Below are positions 10,494 to 22,404 of a DNA stretch of 52,732 nucleotides, one piece after another (the first letter of the stretch is position 1; every line of letters starts with the position of its first letter). This DNA comes from Oceanospirillaceae bacterium (GTDB lineage: Bacteria; Pseudomonadota; Gammaproteobacteria; Pseudomonadales; Balneatricaceae). A model generated the notes under the pieces. The model did not search any database, was not told the DNA's origin, and worked only from the letters and a program-made list of their open reading frames with translations. A program made the translations under genes and the position numbers. The DNA is taken from assembly GCA_024686035.1 (NCBI GenBank), contig JAIBDW010000004.1, positions 1 through 52,732 on the forward strand. The letters are read 5' to 3'.

Positions 10494-11287
10494 ACATTCA
10501 TCTCCTGATTCGGTGAGTCATTCTTCCCACCTAAGCTTACATGAATCGGACCGTACTCTTGGGCCTGAATTAACTTAATCAACTTCTCTTTCACCAACTC
10601 CATTATCGCTAAAAAAGTGACGACAACCCCCATACGGCCCTCTGCAAAAGTAAATAAATCTTCAAACGCCATGAATTGATGTTCTTGAAGTTGAGCCATC
10701 AAACTAGACATCCGTTCCCGTGTAGAAAGCGTTTCTCTAGAAATGGTGTGGTGTTCATACATTTCACAGCGTTTTAACACTTGAGTGTAAGCTGATAATA
10801 GCTCTTCCATCTCTACTTCAGGTTGAGGGTGAGTTTTTTTAACATCAGGCATGATCATGTTGACGGGAAAAACATCTCGTTCCATTCGAGGTAATTGTGC
10901 CACTTCCTCTGACACTTTTTTAAATCGCTCATACTCTTGCAGTTGTTTTATTAACCTTACTCTTGGGTCTTCTTCGTCATCGTATATATTTTCAGTACGC
11001 GGAAGCAAGCTACGACTTTTTATTTCTGCAAGCGTTGCTGCCATCACTAAATACTCCCCTGCCAACTCAAACATATTGGCTTCCATTAATTCAATGTAAG
11101 CAATGTATTGGTAGGTGATGTGAGAAACATCAATACTGATTATATCTAAGTTATGTCGTCTAATTAAATATAATAATAAATCTAATGGGCCTTCAAAGGT
11201 CGTTTCTAAAATGACTTGAAGAGCATGAGGTGGAATATACAGATCTCTAGGGATATCATAAGCCTGACCTTCTACCTTTGCGTCCAT
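10490..11287 (-). CDS. scpA: ScpA, segregation and condensation protein A
   Basis: FEGPLDLLLYLIRRHNLDIISIDVSHITYQYIAYI; 4-bp overlap with scpB. Confidence 0.95.
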   Translation of the reverse strand: MDAKVEGQAYDIPRDLYIPPHALQVILETTFEGPLDLLLYLIRRHNLDIISIDVSHITYQYIAYIELMEANMFELAGEYLVMAATLAEIKSRSLLPRTENIYDDEEDPRVRLIKQLQEYERFKKVSEEVAQLPRMERDVFPVNMIMPDVKKTHPQPEVEMEELLSAYTQVLKRCEMYEHHTISRETLSTRERMSSLMAQLQEHQFMAFEDLFTFAEGRMGVVVTFLAIMELVKEKLIKLIQAQEYGPIHVSLGGKNDSPNQEMNV

Positions 11288-11288
11288 A

Positions 11289-12125
11289 TTAAAACAACTC
11301 CCACACAGGAATGCATGTTTTTGGTAGCTTTGGGTACTGACCTAACCTAACCCATTTATAATCGGGATTATGGAAATCGCTACCCACAGAAGCATGAAAA
11401 TTAAACTCATTACATATTGTTGCCATTGCTTCTGCTACTCCAGGCACCTGATTGCCAGCACATACTTCAATAGCTTGGCCACCTGCATCACAAAAATCTG
11501 CCATCAGTCTACGGCCTTTAGTACGGGTCATTTTATAACGGCTAGGGTGGGCCAGCACCGCCACGCCACCTGCTTCATTGATCCACTTTACTACTTGTTC
11601 TAAATCTGGCCAAATACTAGAGACATCCCCCACCTTTCCTGTACCTAAATACTTAGTGAAAGCTTGCGCAACTGAGGACACCATACCTTGCTCTACCATG
11701 TATTGTGCAATATGTGGGCGGCCAATTTGACTATCTCCTGCAAGCCGCATCGCTCCTTCAGTAATATCAGGAAAACCTCGATGCGTTAATTTTTTGGCGA
11801 TCGTTTTTACTCTTTGCAAACGTAATTGTGTTTGGTGGGCTACGACATTTTTAATCGCTACTGAATCAATATCAATATTTAATCCCACAATATGAATACC
11901 CATATTATTCCATTGACTAGAAATCTCTATACCCTTAATAATATTTATTTGATCTTCCTTATAACCACCATTCATTTGAGCTAGTTGGATGTGCGCATTA
12001 ACCGTATCATGATCTGTAATGGCAAGGTGAGTCACCCCTCTATCAATGGCTAAGTCAATTAACTGTGTCACCGAAAGGCTTCCGTCTGAGCATTTAGTAT
12101 GGGTGTGTAAATCGTATCTATTCAT
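11289..12125 (-). CDS. PHP-domain phosphoesterase (TrpH/YciV, RNase AM-like)
   Basis: MNRYDLHTHTKCSDGSLSVTQLIDLAIDRGVTHLAITDHDT, the PHP metal-binding motif. Confidence 0.9.
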   Translation of the reverse strand: MNRYDLHTHTKCSDGSLSVTQLIDLAIDRGVTHLAITDHDTVNAHIQLAQMNGGYKEDQINIIKGIEISSQWNNMGIHIVGLNIDIDSVAIKNVVAHQTQLRLQRVKTIAKKLTHRGFPDITEGAMRLAGDSQIGRPHIAQYMVEQGMVSSVAQAFTKYLGTGKVGDVSSIWPDLEQVVKWINEAGGVAVLAHPSRYKMTRTKGRRLMADFCDAGGQAIEVCAGNQVPGVAEAMATICNEFNFHASVGSDFHNPDYKWVRLGQYPKLPKTCIPVWELF

Positions 12126-12165
12126 GGGTATGTACTTGTGGATATATTTCGCTTTATTTGGTTCA

Positions 12166-12185
12166 GTTTCGTTTCGTTTCGTTTT
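12166..12185. repeat. Pentanucleotide tandem repeat (GTTTC)3 plus degenerate GTTTT unit
   Basis: gtttcgtttcgtttcgtttt read directly upstream of the H-NS-like gene. Confidence 0.95.
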
Positions 12186-12314
12186 ATTTAAAATTAAATT
12201 AGGGTATATTATTTATAATAAATTAACATTTGATGTTTTAAAAAACATGTCTATTGTTTATTAACTTTGTAACTAAAAAATCCATCGTGGCGTTAGTACA
12301 CCTTTAAAGGAGAA

Positions 12315-12716
12315 ATGATGAACGACTTTTTGACCATTATTGGTAATAAAAAAAGATTTCGAGCGGCTTGTAAAGGGTTGAGTGTGAAACAATTAACCCT
12401 CATAGCAAACCACTTATCTGAATTTATTGAAAAACAATCTCAAGACGAAGAGGCACTTGCTCAAATAACTGCCAAAAAGAAAGCGGAAAAAGAGGCCATT
12501 CTTAACGCCATTGCTGATGCTGGATTAACGCCTGCTGATTTCTTCTCAAGTGAACCGTCTAACAAAGAAAAGAAACCTCGTAAACCCGTTGCACCTAAGT
12601 ATCGCATAACTGATGCACAAGAAATACAGCACGAATGGTCTGGTCGAGGGCGCACACCTAAGGTATTTGAGCGCTATTTCAATAACGGTGGCAGCAAAGA
12701 TAACTGTCGCATATAG
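12315..12716 (+). CDS. H-NS histone-family DNA-binding protein
   Basis: C-terminal KYRITDAQEIQHEWSGRGRTPKVFERYF matches the H-NS family DNA-binding motif (W-S/T-G-R-G-R-x-P); N-terminal coiled-coil-like segment. Confidence 0.85.
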   Translation: MMNDFLTIIGNKKRFRAACKGLSVKQLTLIANHLSEFIEKQSQDEEALAQITAKKKAEKEAILNAIADAGLTPADFFSSEPSNKEKKPRKPVAPKYRITDAQEIQHEWSGRGRTPKVFERYFNNGGSKDNCRI

Positions 12717-12956
12717 CAGCAATGTGTAAGTAAATAGTTTAACAAACCTTCAGTGAAGGCATGATGACCTAGATATAACCGAGCAGGCAAAGCAGCAAGG
12801 TTTTGCTCCCAATTCAATGCATAACCAACTAACATAAGCACTTGTGATTAAGCGATGCCATTGGCAAGATGGCTCTATGCATCTGTGTTTCTAGTGCCTG
12901 CCAGGCGCTCGCTTTTTCACTGTCATGGTGTTCTATTTATTTTTACAGCTTAAATG

Positions 12957-15065
<2,109 letters not shown>

Positions 15066-16418
15066 TTAAAGCTGTGCACGGCGAGTCATGTGACGTCGTT
15101 CAAATTCACGAATTTGTTGGCGACAATGCTCAATAGTTTGCGGGCGCATTACACTGCGTTGTTCGTCAAGTACGTCACCACCAAGATTGCTGGCTAAACA
15201 TTGGGCCGTTTCAAGCATATAGTCAAAGGCTTGCATATTGTTTTGAGCCGTTGGTAACGTTAAAAAAAACACAACACCTGGTGTGTGCAGCTGGTCCATT
15301 TGTGCTAAGTCAAAAGTTCCAGGTTCCATCATATTGGCCATGCTAAATTGAGTTTTTCCAAGTCGCAGACCGTCTTCGAAACGATGGAATATGTTCATTT
15401 CCCCATGCACCATCCCACAAGCTTCCAACAACTCAAGTAACTGAGGACCATAAAATCCTTGACTGTGGTTAGCAGTAACAAAGACGCTGATCACTTGTTC
15501 AACCACTTGAGTTTGCTTAGCTTGCTCACGCTTTAATACAAGATCGCTCGCCTCTTTTGCCGCGATACGTTTGCGATTAAGTAGGTTTTTACCAAAGCTC
15601 AAAGAGGTGACTTTGGCAATCCTTGTAGAGAGACTTTCATCTTGATGCGGTGCCGCTACATTTTCGTCATTCAAAGCCAAGTCTTCGATACCTGTATCAC
15701 TAAACAGGATGTCGTCACTGGTTTCAACTAGGCTGTGTGGCGCTTGATCTTTCACGGCCGCCAAAGAAGCGAGGTCTTGCGACGCAAATAAATCACTTTG
15801 CACCATAATGTTCGTTTCTACCCATTCATGGACAGGTCGAGTAGGATCAAAATCCATTGCGGGGGTAATATGCCCTGAGGCAAGGCTTGTGTCTAAACCT
15901 GAATCATCAACTTCAGCAACAAAAGCAACCTCTTCATCTAGATTCACTGGTGAAGCATCAAGCGCAAACATTGGTTCATCTAAGTCGTTGTCTTCTATAG
16001 AGATATTATCCTGCTCTACCAAACAAACAGACGCATCAGTATGGGGATTTTCTATGACCTTTGAAGGATCTAGTGTGTCACTTGAAACTTCCGGTGTTTC
16101 ATCTAGTAACACCACCTGCTCTTCTATTGACTCCACTAGGTCAGGCTGCACGTCTAAGGCTAGCTCATCTATTAAGGTTTCAGTCTCTAACTGTTCATCA
16201 ACTCGGGTTTGAGACTCTAAAGTTTCTTGCAAAGAAATAGTGCGAGCGCCGCCATTAGGCAGTTCGCTAGAAAAGTCTTCTTCAGGTAAGCCACATAAGG
16301 TTTCGTCTATATCTATGCTTAAAGCGGCATGGTTGGCAAACATACGTCGCACACCATCTAACACTATTGCAGTGGCCGTTAAACTTCCAAACACTAATAA
16401 CCATGTTGTTAACGTCAT
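15066..16418 (-). CDS. zipA: ZipA, cell division protein
   Basis: N-terminal TM, long linker, C-terminal domain VISVFVTANHSQGFYGPQLLELLEACGMVHGEMNIFHRFE; located between ligA and smc. Confidence 0.93.
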   Translation of the reverse strand: MTLTTWLLVFGSLTATAIVLDGVRRMFANHAALSIDIDETLCGLPEEDFSSELPNGGARTISLQETLESQTRVDEQLETETLIDELALDVQPDLVESIEEQVVLLDETPEVSSDTLDPSKVIENPHTDASVCLVEQDNISIEDNDLDEPMFALDASPVNLDEEVAFVAEVDDSGLDTSLASGHITPAMDFDPTRPVHEWVETNIMVQSDLFASQDLASLAAVKDQAPHSLVETSDDILFSDTGIEDLALNDENVAAPHQDESLSTRIAKVTSLSFGKNLLNRKRIAAKEASDLVLKREQAKQTQVVEQVISVFVTANHSQGFYGPQLLELLEACGMVHGEMNIFHRFEDGLRLGKTQFSMANMMEPGTFDLAQMDQLHTPGVVFFLTLPTAQNNMQAFDYMLETAQCLASNLGGDVLDEQRSVMRPQTIEHCRQQIREFERRHMTRRAQL

Positions 16419-16583
16419 AAGATGATCGATCTTTTAGAATTTGTGTGGCAAAAAACTAGATATTAGTTGGATACTATACCTCTAATATAATATATATAAA
16501 ACCTTTAGGCGTTGTTTTTATGAGCTTATTAGACGATGTTTCAATAAAATACAATAAATATGAAAATAACCAACCATTGATTA

Positions 16584-19500
16584 TTAAATGGCCAGGCGCT
16601 GCTCTGTCATATTAATAGCTTGGGCAATATCAACAGTAACAAGCCTAGATACGCCAGCTTCTTGCATAGTGACACCTAATAACTGCGTTGCCATTTCCAT
16701 TGCAATTTTATTATGACTAATGTAAATGAACTGCACCTGGGATGACATCTCTTTTACCAGTTTTGCATAACGCTCTACGTTGGCATCATCAAGCGGCGCA
16801 TCTACTTCATCCAGCATACAAAAAGGCGAAGGATTAAGCTGGAAGATGGAAAATACCAAGGCAATGGCCGTTAAGGCTTTTTCTCCACCTGACAAAAGAT
16901 GAATACTACTATTTCTTTTGCCTGGAGGCTGAGCCATTATTGTGACACCTGTGGCCAACATGTCGTCATCTGTTAGCTCTAAGGATGCGCGACCACCACC
17001 AAATACTTTTGGGAATAAGTGGTTTAAATGCTCATTGACTGTATCAAATGTTTTCTTAAATCTAGCCTTAGTTTCTTTATCAATTTTTGCAATAGCATGC
17101 TCTAAACTCTCTAACGCTTCAATGAGTTCATCGTGTTGTTGATCAAGAAATACTTTTCGCTCTTGCTGTGTTTTATACTCTTCTATTGCGACTAAGTTAA
17201 TTGCCCCTAAACGCTTGATACGATTTTGACATTGTTCTAATAAATGACTTAATTCTTGTGTGTTAATATGTTCAGGCAGAGTTTGTGCAAACTTTTCGAC
17301 CCGAACATTTTCCGCCAACATGGTTTGTTTAATGTGATCTGCATTCACTTCTAGCTCACGCTCTATCAAACGCTGTTCTTGCAAACGTGAATCAGTGGTT
17401 TGAATCTCATGTTCTTGTTTGAGCTGCTGTTGCTCCAGCTGCCTGGTTAGCTGCTCCAATTGATTCATGGTGTGGCGCTTAGCCTCCATCCCAGCCTCAA
17501 CATCCAACCTTAAGGCTAGAGCTTCTTCAAGTTGATCTGCAAGGAGTTCATCGATACTCTCATTAGTATCTTCACTGGTTGCACCGCTGGCTGCCAACTG
17601 CGCTTGTTTCTCACTCCACTGTGCCCGCTGCTCTTGCATTCGTTCAACTGACCTACCCAAACTATGCCGCTGAGCAGATACACTGCTCATTTTAGTTTGA
17701 AATTCAACAACCTGTTGTTGCTTATGACTAAGCTCTAATCGAGCTTGGCCTAATTTTACTTCTAGTGCTTCTTTTTCAAGGTCCAATACAGGCATGTCTA
17801 ATTGTACATTTTCAAGCATCATTTGGTGTTCACTGAGCTCTTCGTGCAATAATGCCATCTCTTGAACTAATTGATCACGCCTTTTGTTTTGCTCTTTTAC
17901 GCGCTGCTGCAGGCCTTCTTGCTGCTCCAAGAATTGCTGGCTTTGCTGCTGCAATAGTGCCAATTTTTGCTGTTGCTGCAGCAGGTCAGTTTGGCCAAGC
18001 TGCCATTTATGGCGCATTTGACTTAAAGACTGCTCAAATTTGATCGCTTCTTCACGCACAAAAGCTAGTTTTTTTTGTGTCTTTTTTTGCAATTCAAGGG
18101 ATGATCGTTGCCTTGCCGACAAAATATCAACTTGCTGCTTACGCCCTAACACCCCAGTTGAGCTATCTTCTCTTGGAGGCGTGCGAATCCATCCATGGCC
18201 CATCCATAAGCCACTGGGTAAAATGACACTGGAATAAGTGGGTAAGTGCGCTAATATTTTTTTAGCTTCAAGCTCATTCGGCGCTAAATATATGTGCTCT
18301 AACAATCCCCTTAGCTCAACAGGCGCATCTAGCTTTCCAAGCTTATCAAGTATGACAGGGATGCCTTTGTTTACCTTTGCAAACACTTGAGAGCCTGCAG
18401 GCACGAGCAATGCCAGACCTCTCACATCAAACAATTCACTCAGCTTTGAATCGGCTGATACCGGTATTAAATAACTCCCTAACCAACCTTGTAACACATG
18501 CTCTACAGCAGCCTCCCACCCAGACTCCACCGTCATTGTGTCGATGAGCCTGGCACACTCATGTGTGTGCCATTTTGCTGGCAATAATACCGCCTCTTGT
18601 TCTGCTTCTAAGAGCAGCAGCTGCAAAGATGAAATTTGGCCAGATAAAACACCTAACTCTTGCACTTGAACATCTAAGTCCTTTTGGTGCTCACGTTCTT
18701 GCTGTCTTGATCGTTGTAATGCACTTTCTTGGGTTAATATTTGCTCATTCAAGTTTTGCTGTTGTTGGTTTTGGTAATCAATTTTTTCACCTAAAAGCGC
18801 ACCATTTTCACCGCTTGGCTGATGCAGGCCTTGCAGTTGCATCAAACATTTTTCATGGTCTTGGCGGGCTTGCTCATGTTGCTGTTGCTTAAGCTTGAGC
18901 CCCGTATTGGCCACTTCTATAGCGCCCCTAAAGCGCCCATTTTCTTCACTTTTTTGCTGCCATAAAACCTGCCCATGCTGCTGGTTTTCATGACTATCGT
19001 GTAAATTTTGCTCGGCTTCTAGTCTCTGCTCTAAGGCCAGCTCAACATCTAAAACCAATTGTTGGTGCTGCTGCGTTAGGTACTCTAATTCTTTGTTGTC
19101 CGTAGCGTAAGCTTCGTCTATACGTCCAAGTTGAGCAGTGGCTTCTGACATATCTTCAAGCCAACGCTTTTGTTGCATTTTATTGTGCTCTATAGATTGC
19201 TCTATACGCGCAATTTTGGCACCCAGACTATAGAATTCACCCTGCTGCTGCGTGAAACTTTCGTTCAGCACAGCCAAGTCATCCTTTTGCACATCTATTT
19301 GTGAAAAACGCACATCTTGTTCGCTGCGCTGTAAAATAATTTGATCTTCCAGGGCTTTAATTATGGCACTTTGAGCGCCAAGCTTTTGGCTTAATTCACG
19401 CCACTGGACAGTTGCAAGCTGAGATTTAAACTGGCGCTCACTCTGTTTAAGTTGGGTATATTTTTCTGCTGACTCAGCTTGCTGTTTGAGGGTATCTAAT

Positions 19501-20111
19501 TGCCTACTTAACTCATCAGTAATATCCTGCAGGCGGGCTAAGTTTTCACGGGTGCGACTAATTCGGTTAGACGTATCTCGTCTTCTTTCTTTATAGCGAG
19601 AAATACCTGCAGCTTCTTCTATATATACACGCAGCTCTTCAGGGCGCGATTCAATTAAGCGCGAGATGGTGCCTTGTTCAATAATGGAATAACTACGCGG
19701 CCCTAAGCCCGTGCCCAAGAATAAGTCTGTGACATCCCTTCGGCGACACTTTTGACCATTCAAAAAGTAGGTGGATTGACCTTCACGAGTGACCTTGCGA
19801 CGAATAGAGACTTCATTATAGCTAGCAAATTCACCTGCTAAAGTTCTGTCTTGATTGTCAAATATGAGTTCAACAGTTGATTGGCCCACGGGGTTACGGC
19901 TGGTGGATCCGTTAAAAATAACATCTGTGGCGTTTTCGCCACGCAGGTTTTTAGCAGAACTTTCACCCATCACCCAGCGCACTGCATCAATGATATTAGA
20001 TTTTCCACAGCCGTTGGGGCCAACTACAGCACATAAATTGCCTGGTAAGTTGACTTTAGTTGGATCAACGAATGATTTAAAACCAGCTAACTTGATGCTC
20101 TTTAGGCGCAT
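16584..20111 (-). CDS. smc: SMC chromosome segregation ATPase
   Basis: MRLKSIKLAGFKSFVDPTKV...VVGPNGCGKSNIIDAVRWVMGE; long coiled coil; LLSGGEKALTAIALVFSIF and MLDEVDAPLDDAN. Confidence 0.98.
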   Translation of the reverse strand: MRLKSIKLAGFKSFVDPTKVNLPGNLCAVVGPNGCGKSNIIDAVRWVMGESSAKNLRGENATDVIFNGSTSRNPVGQSTVELIFDNQDRTLAGEFASYNEVSIRRKVTREGQSTYFLNGQKCRRRDVTDLFLGTGLGPRSYSIIEQGTISRLIESRPEELRVYIEEAAGISRYKERRRDTSNRISRTRENLARLQDITDELSRQLDTLKQQAESAEKYTQLKQSERQFKSQLATVQWRELSQKLGAQSAIIKALEDQIILQRSEQDVRFSQIDVQKDDLAVLNESFTQQQGEFYSLGAKIARIEQSIEHNKMQQKRWLEDMSEATAQLGRIDEAYATDNKELEYLTQQHQQLVLDVELALEQRLEAEQNLHDSHENQQHGQVLWQQKSEENGRFRGAIEVANTGLKLKQQQHEQARQDHEKCLMQLQGLHQPSGENGALLGEKIDYQNQQQQNLNEQILTQESALQRSRQQEREHQKDLDVQVQELGVLSGQISSLQLLLLEAEQEAVLLPAKWHTHECARLIDTMTVESGWEAAVEHVLQGWLGSYLIPVSADSKLSELFDVRGLALLVPAGSQVFAKVNKGIPVILDKLGKLDAPVELRGLLEHIYLAPNELEAKKILAHLPTYSSVILPSGLWMGHGWIRTPPREDSSTGVLGRKQQVDILSARQRSSLELQKKTQKKLAFVREEAIKFEQSLSQMRHKWQLGQTDLLQQQQKLALLQQQSQQFLEQQEGLQQRVKEQNKRRDQLVQEMALLHEELSEHQMMLENVQLDMPVLDLEKEALEVKLGQARLELSHKQQQVVEFQTKMSSVSAQRHSLGRSVERMQEQRAQWSEKQAQLAASGATSEDTNESIDELLADQLEEALALRLDVEAGMEAKRHTMNQLEQLTRQLEQQQLKQEHEIQTTDSRLQEQRLIERELEVNADHIKQTMLAENVRVEKFAQTLPEHINTQELSHLLEQCQNRIKRLGAINLVAIEEYKTQQERKVFLDQQHDELIEALESLEHAIAKIDKETKARFKKTFDTVNEHLNHLFPKVFGGGRASLELTDDDMLATGVTIMAQPPGKRNSSIHLLSGGEKALTAIALVFSIFQLNPSPFCMLDEVDAPLDDANVERYAKLVKEMSSQVQFIYISHNKIAMEMATQLLGVTMQEAGVSRLVTVDIAQAINMTEQRLAI

Positions 20112-20146
20112 CCATAAACTCTATTATAATTATTGCTTGATGTAGG

Positions 20147-21376
20147 TTACTTCAGGATTTGGTCAATGGTCAAATTTACTTTCCCAGAGCTAGCTTCAGC
20201 AACATTGATGACAAGAGTCGGGCTCATTAAGTCCCCTGCTTTTTGGCCAGGCACCCCTGCCATAGCTACGTGAGCACTTATCTGTAATGTTTCATAATCT
20301 GCCAATTTAGTGCCCTGTTGCAACGCCATAGCATCTGTTAAAAGCACCTCTATAGGGAGATTATTGGGGTTAAGTTTAATGGCAAATAAGGGCATGGGCT
20401 GATCGGCTTGCTTGGCGTAAACAAAAAGTGCAGCTGATGCAGAGGGTACAGACAGTCCATTGGCCAAAGACACGTTAATGGGCACATTGATACCGATGTC
20501 TAGGTCATTACCACCGTTTTGGAGCTGTTGCGCACTATCGATTCCAGCTTGAAGCGATGCTTTACCTTGGCCTTCGCCAGCGCTTGGCAAAGCGCGTTGC
20601 CAAAACTGAATCGCTGCGTCATAGTTTTCACTTTCAAACGCTTGTATACCCAGTAAACTTAAAGCCGAAACATCATTGGGGTTTTTCTCTAGAGCAGCAG
20701 CAATCGCTTGATTTACGCTTTGAGTAAAATCACCCTCATGAAAAAATAACGCTTGGGCATATTGTCCTAAAAGGGCGGCTTGTTGGCGGCTGCCATCTTG
20801 GACATATGCTAGCGCTTGTTCAAACGCATTAATACCCAGAAGCGTTTGTTCACCTTGCATGTAGCTATTGGCTAACAAGTACCATCCTTCTGGATTATTT
20901 GGCTTTTGCGCTAGCTCTTGTCCAAGGTTGGTAATCAAAACCTCTAATGTTGAAGCCGACTCGGTAATAGAGCGAGTAGTCTGTAAATTGATGTTTTGCT
21001 CTAAGCTATCATAAGCGCCTAGCTCAAGGTAAGTCAGCAAGCCTGCAGCGGGCACTAACAGTGCAACAAATAATAAAGACAAACCGCCTGCACGATTGGA
21101 AGAATTTGACGGGGTAAGAGGTACTTGTCGGTCTGCAGTTTCTAGCAATAATGTGTGCTGCATTTCGGCCAAACGCAGGTCATAATCACTTCGGTTAATC
21201 TGCGCAGACTCTAGCTCTTGATCAAGCTCTTTTTGCTTAAGCTGATAAAGCTCCACTACAAGATCATGACGATTGTTTCGCACTACTGAAGGGGGCAGTG
21301 GACGCAACCAAGCCCATAAAATGAAGCCACTTGTTAAACATAATAAAAGAGCAATCGCTGCCCATAGTTCAGTCAT
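20147..21376 (-). CDS. ccmI: CcmI, c-type cytochrome biogenesis TPR protein
   Basis: N-terminal TM helices plus TPR region (PNNPEGWYLLANSYM), last gene of the ccm operon. Confidence 0.92.
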   Translation of the reverse strand: MTELWAAIALLLCLTSGFILWAWLRPLPPSVVRNNRHDLVVELYQLKQKELDQELESAQINRSDYDLRLAEMQHTLLLETADRQVPLTPSNSSNRAGGLSLLFVALLVPAAGLLTYLELGAYDSLEQNINLQTTRSITESASTLEVLITNLGQELAQKPNNPEGWYLLANSYMQGEQTLLGINAFEQALAYVQDGSRQQAALLGQYAQALFFHEGDFTQSVNQAIAAALEKNPNDVSALSLLGIQAFESENYDAAIQFWQRALPSAGEGQGKASLQAGIDSAQQLQNGGNDLDIGINVPINVSLANGLSVPSASAALFVYAKQADQPMPLFAIKLNPNNLPIEVLLTDAMALQQGTKLADYETLQISAHVAMAGVPGQKAGDLMSPTLVINVAEASSGKVNLTIDQILK

Positions 21377-21379
21377 TAT

Positions 21380-21856
21380 TTAATCCCTGTCCCGAAGCTG
21401 ATTATTGGCCAGAAGCTGATGTAGCTTTTGTTGCTCATCAGTAGTTAACATTGCACTTTGTGATTGGCTTTTTCGGCTGAAAAACCACAAAGCAAATAAA
21501 CCAATAAAGATCATACCCACAGGGGTGAGCCACAGCACCAGGGTGGATTTATTAAAGGGCGGATCATACAGTATAAAATCGCCATAACGCTGCACCATAA
21601 AGTCGGTAATTTGCTGGTCTGTGTTGCCGGAGTTGATCAAGGTTTGTATCTGAGTACGAAGATCTTTAGCAATAATAGAGTCCGAGTCTGATAAGTTTTG
21701 GTTTTGACATTTTGGGCAACGCAACACCGTCGTTAAGCCTACAAACCGCTGTGCCATTTCAGGCTCTGCAAATTCATAAGAAGTAATGTCGGCTTGTGCT
21801 AGTGCACACATGGCAGTGGTTATGCAAAAGCACACAGAGACTAAAAAACGACGCAT
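21380..21856 (-). CDS. ccmH: CcmH, cytochrome c-type biogenesis thiol protein
   Basis: LRCPKCQNQNLSDSDSIIAKDLR (LRCxxCQ); likely start MRRFLVSVC at 21856, overlapping the ccmG stop (ATGA). Confidence 0.95.
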   Translation of the reverse strand: MRRFLVSVCFCITTAMCALAQADITSYEFAEPEMAQRFVGLTTVLRCPKCQNQNLSDSDSIIAKDLRTQIQTLINSGNTDQQITDFMVQRYGDFILYDPPFNKSTLVLWLTPVGMIFIGLFALWFFSRKSQSQSAMLTTDEQQKLHQLLANNQLRDRD

Positions 21857-22404
21857 CAGCTTCCATCCTTTAACAAGCTTAGGTATTGAGTGCGTAATTG
21901 TGTCCAAGTGCGTTCGTTCAATTCGCCAGTAACCTTATCTATCACCATACCGTTGGCATCAATCAAATAAGTCTCTGGGGCACCAACAACACCTAAATCA
22001 ATGCCCAGATCACCTTGCGGGTCAAACACTGAAAAAACATAGGGGTTACCTAAGTCGATTAACCACTGCTGTGCAGCGGCCCTTTGATCGTGATAGTTGA
22101 CACCAAAAATACGGACGTTTTCTTGGGCAGCAATAGATAATAGGAACTCGTGTTCAGCTCGACATGTAGGGCACCAAGTAGCCCACACATTAACTAATGC
22201 TGGCTGCCCTAACATATCCTTTTGTGTCACGATGGTCGTGTCTGACATCAAGGTTTCACCACTAAATTCAGGCAGCGGTTTACCAATCAAACTTGACTCC
22301 ATGTTATTGGGGTCTTGGCCAATACCTTGGTATAAAAACAAACCGAGCCCAAAAGCCATTAGCATTGGTAAAACCATCAATAATCGTTTTGTGGCTGTGC
22401 TCAT
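21856..22404 (-). CDS. ccmG: CcmG/DsbE thiol:disulfide interchange protein
   Basis: VNVWATWCPTCRAEH, GVVGAPETYLID. Confidence 0.95.
   Translation of the reverse strand: MSTATKRLLMVLPMLMAFGLGLFLYQGIGQDPNNMESSLIGKPLPEFSGETLMSDTTIVTQKDMLGQPALVNVWATWCPTCRAEHEFLLSIAAQENVRIFGVNYHDQRAAAQQWLIDLGNPYVFSVFDPQGDLGIDLGVVGAPETYLIDANGMVIDKVTGELNERTWTQLRTQYLSLLKDGS

Noticed and set aside
15808-16212. Ser/Thr-rich 134-aa plus-strand ORF
   Set aside because: Antisense of the acidic ZipA linker, whose codon composition keeps the opposite frame open.
16519-16614. 31-codon plus-strand ORF (MSLLDDVSIKYNKYENN...)
   Set aside because: No clear ribosome binding site and overlaps the smc 3' end; likely chance in AT-rich spacer.
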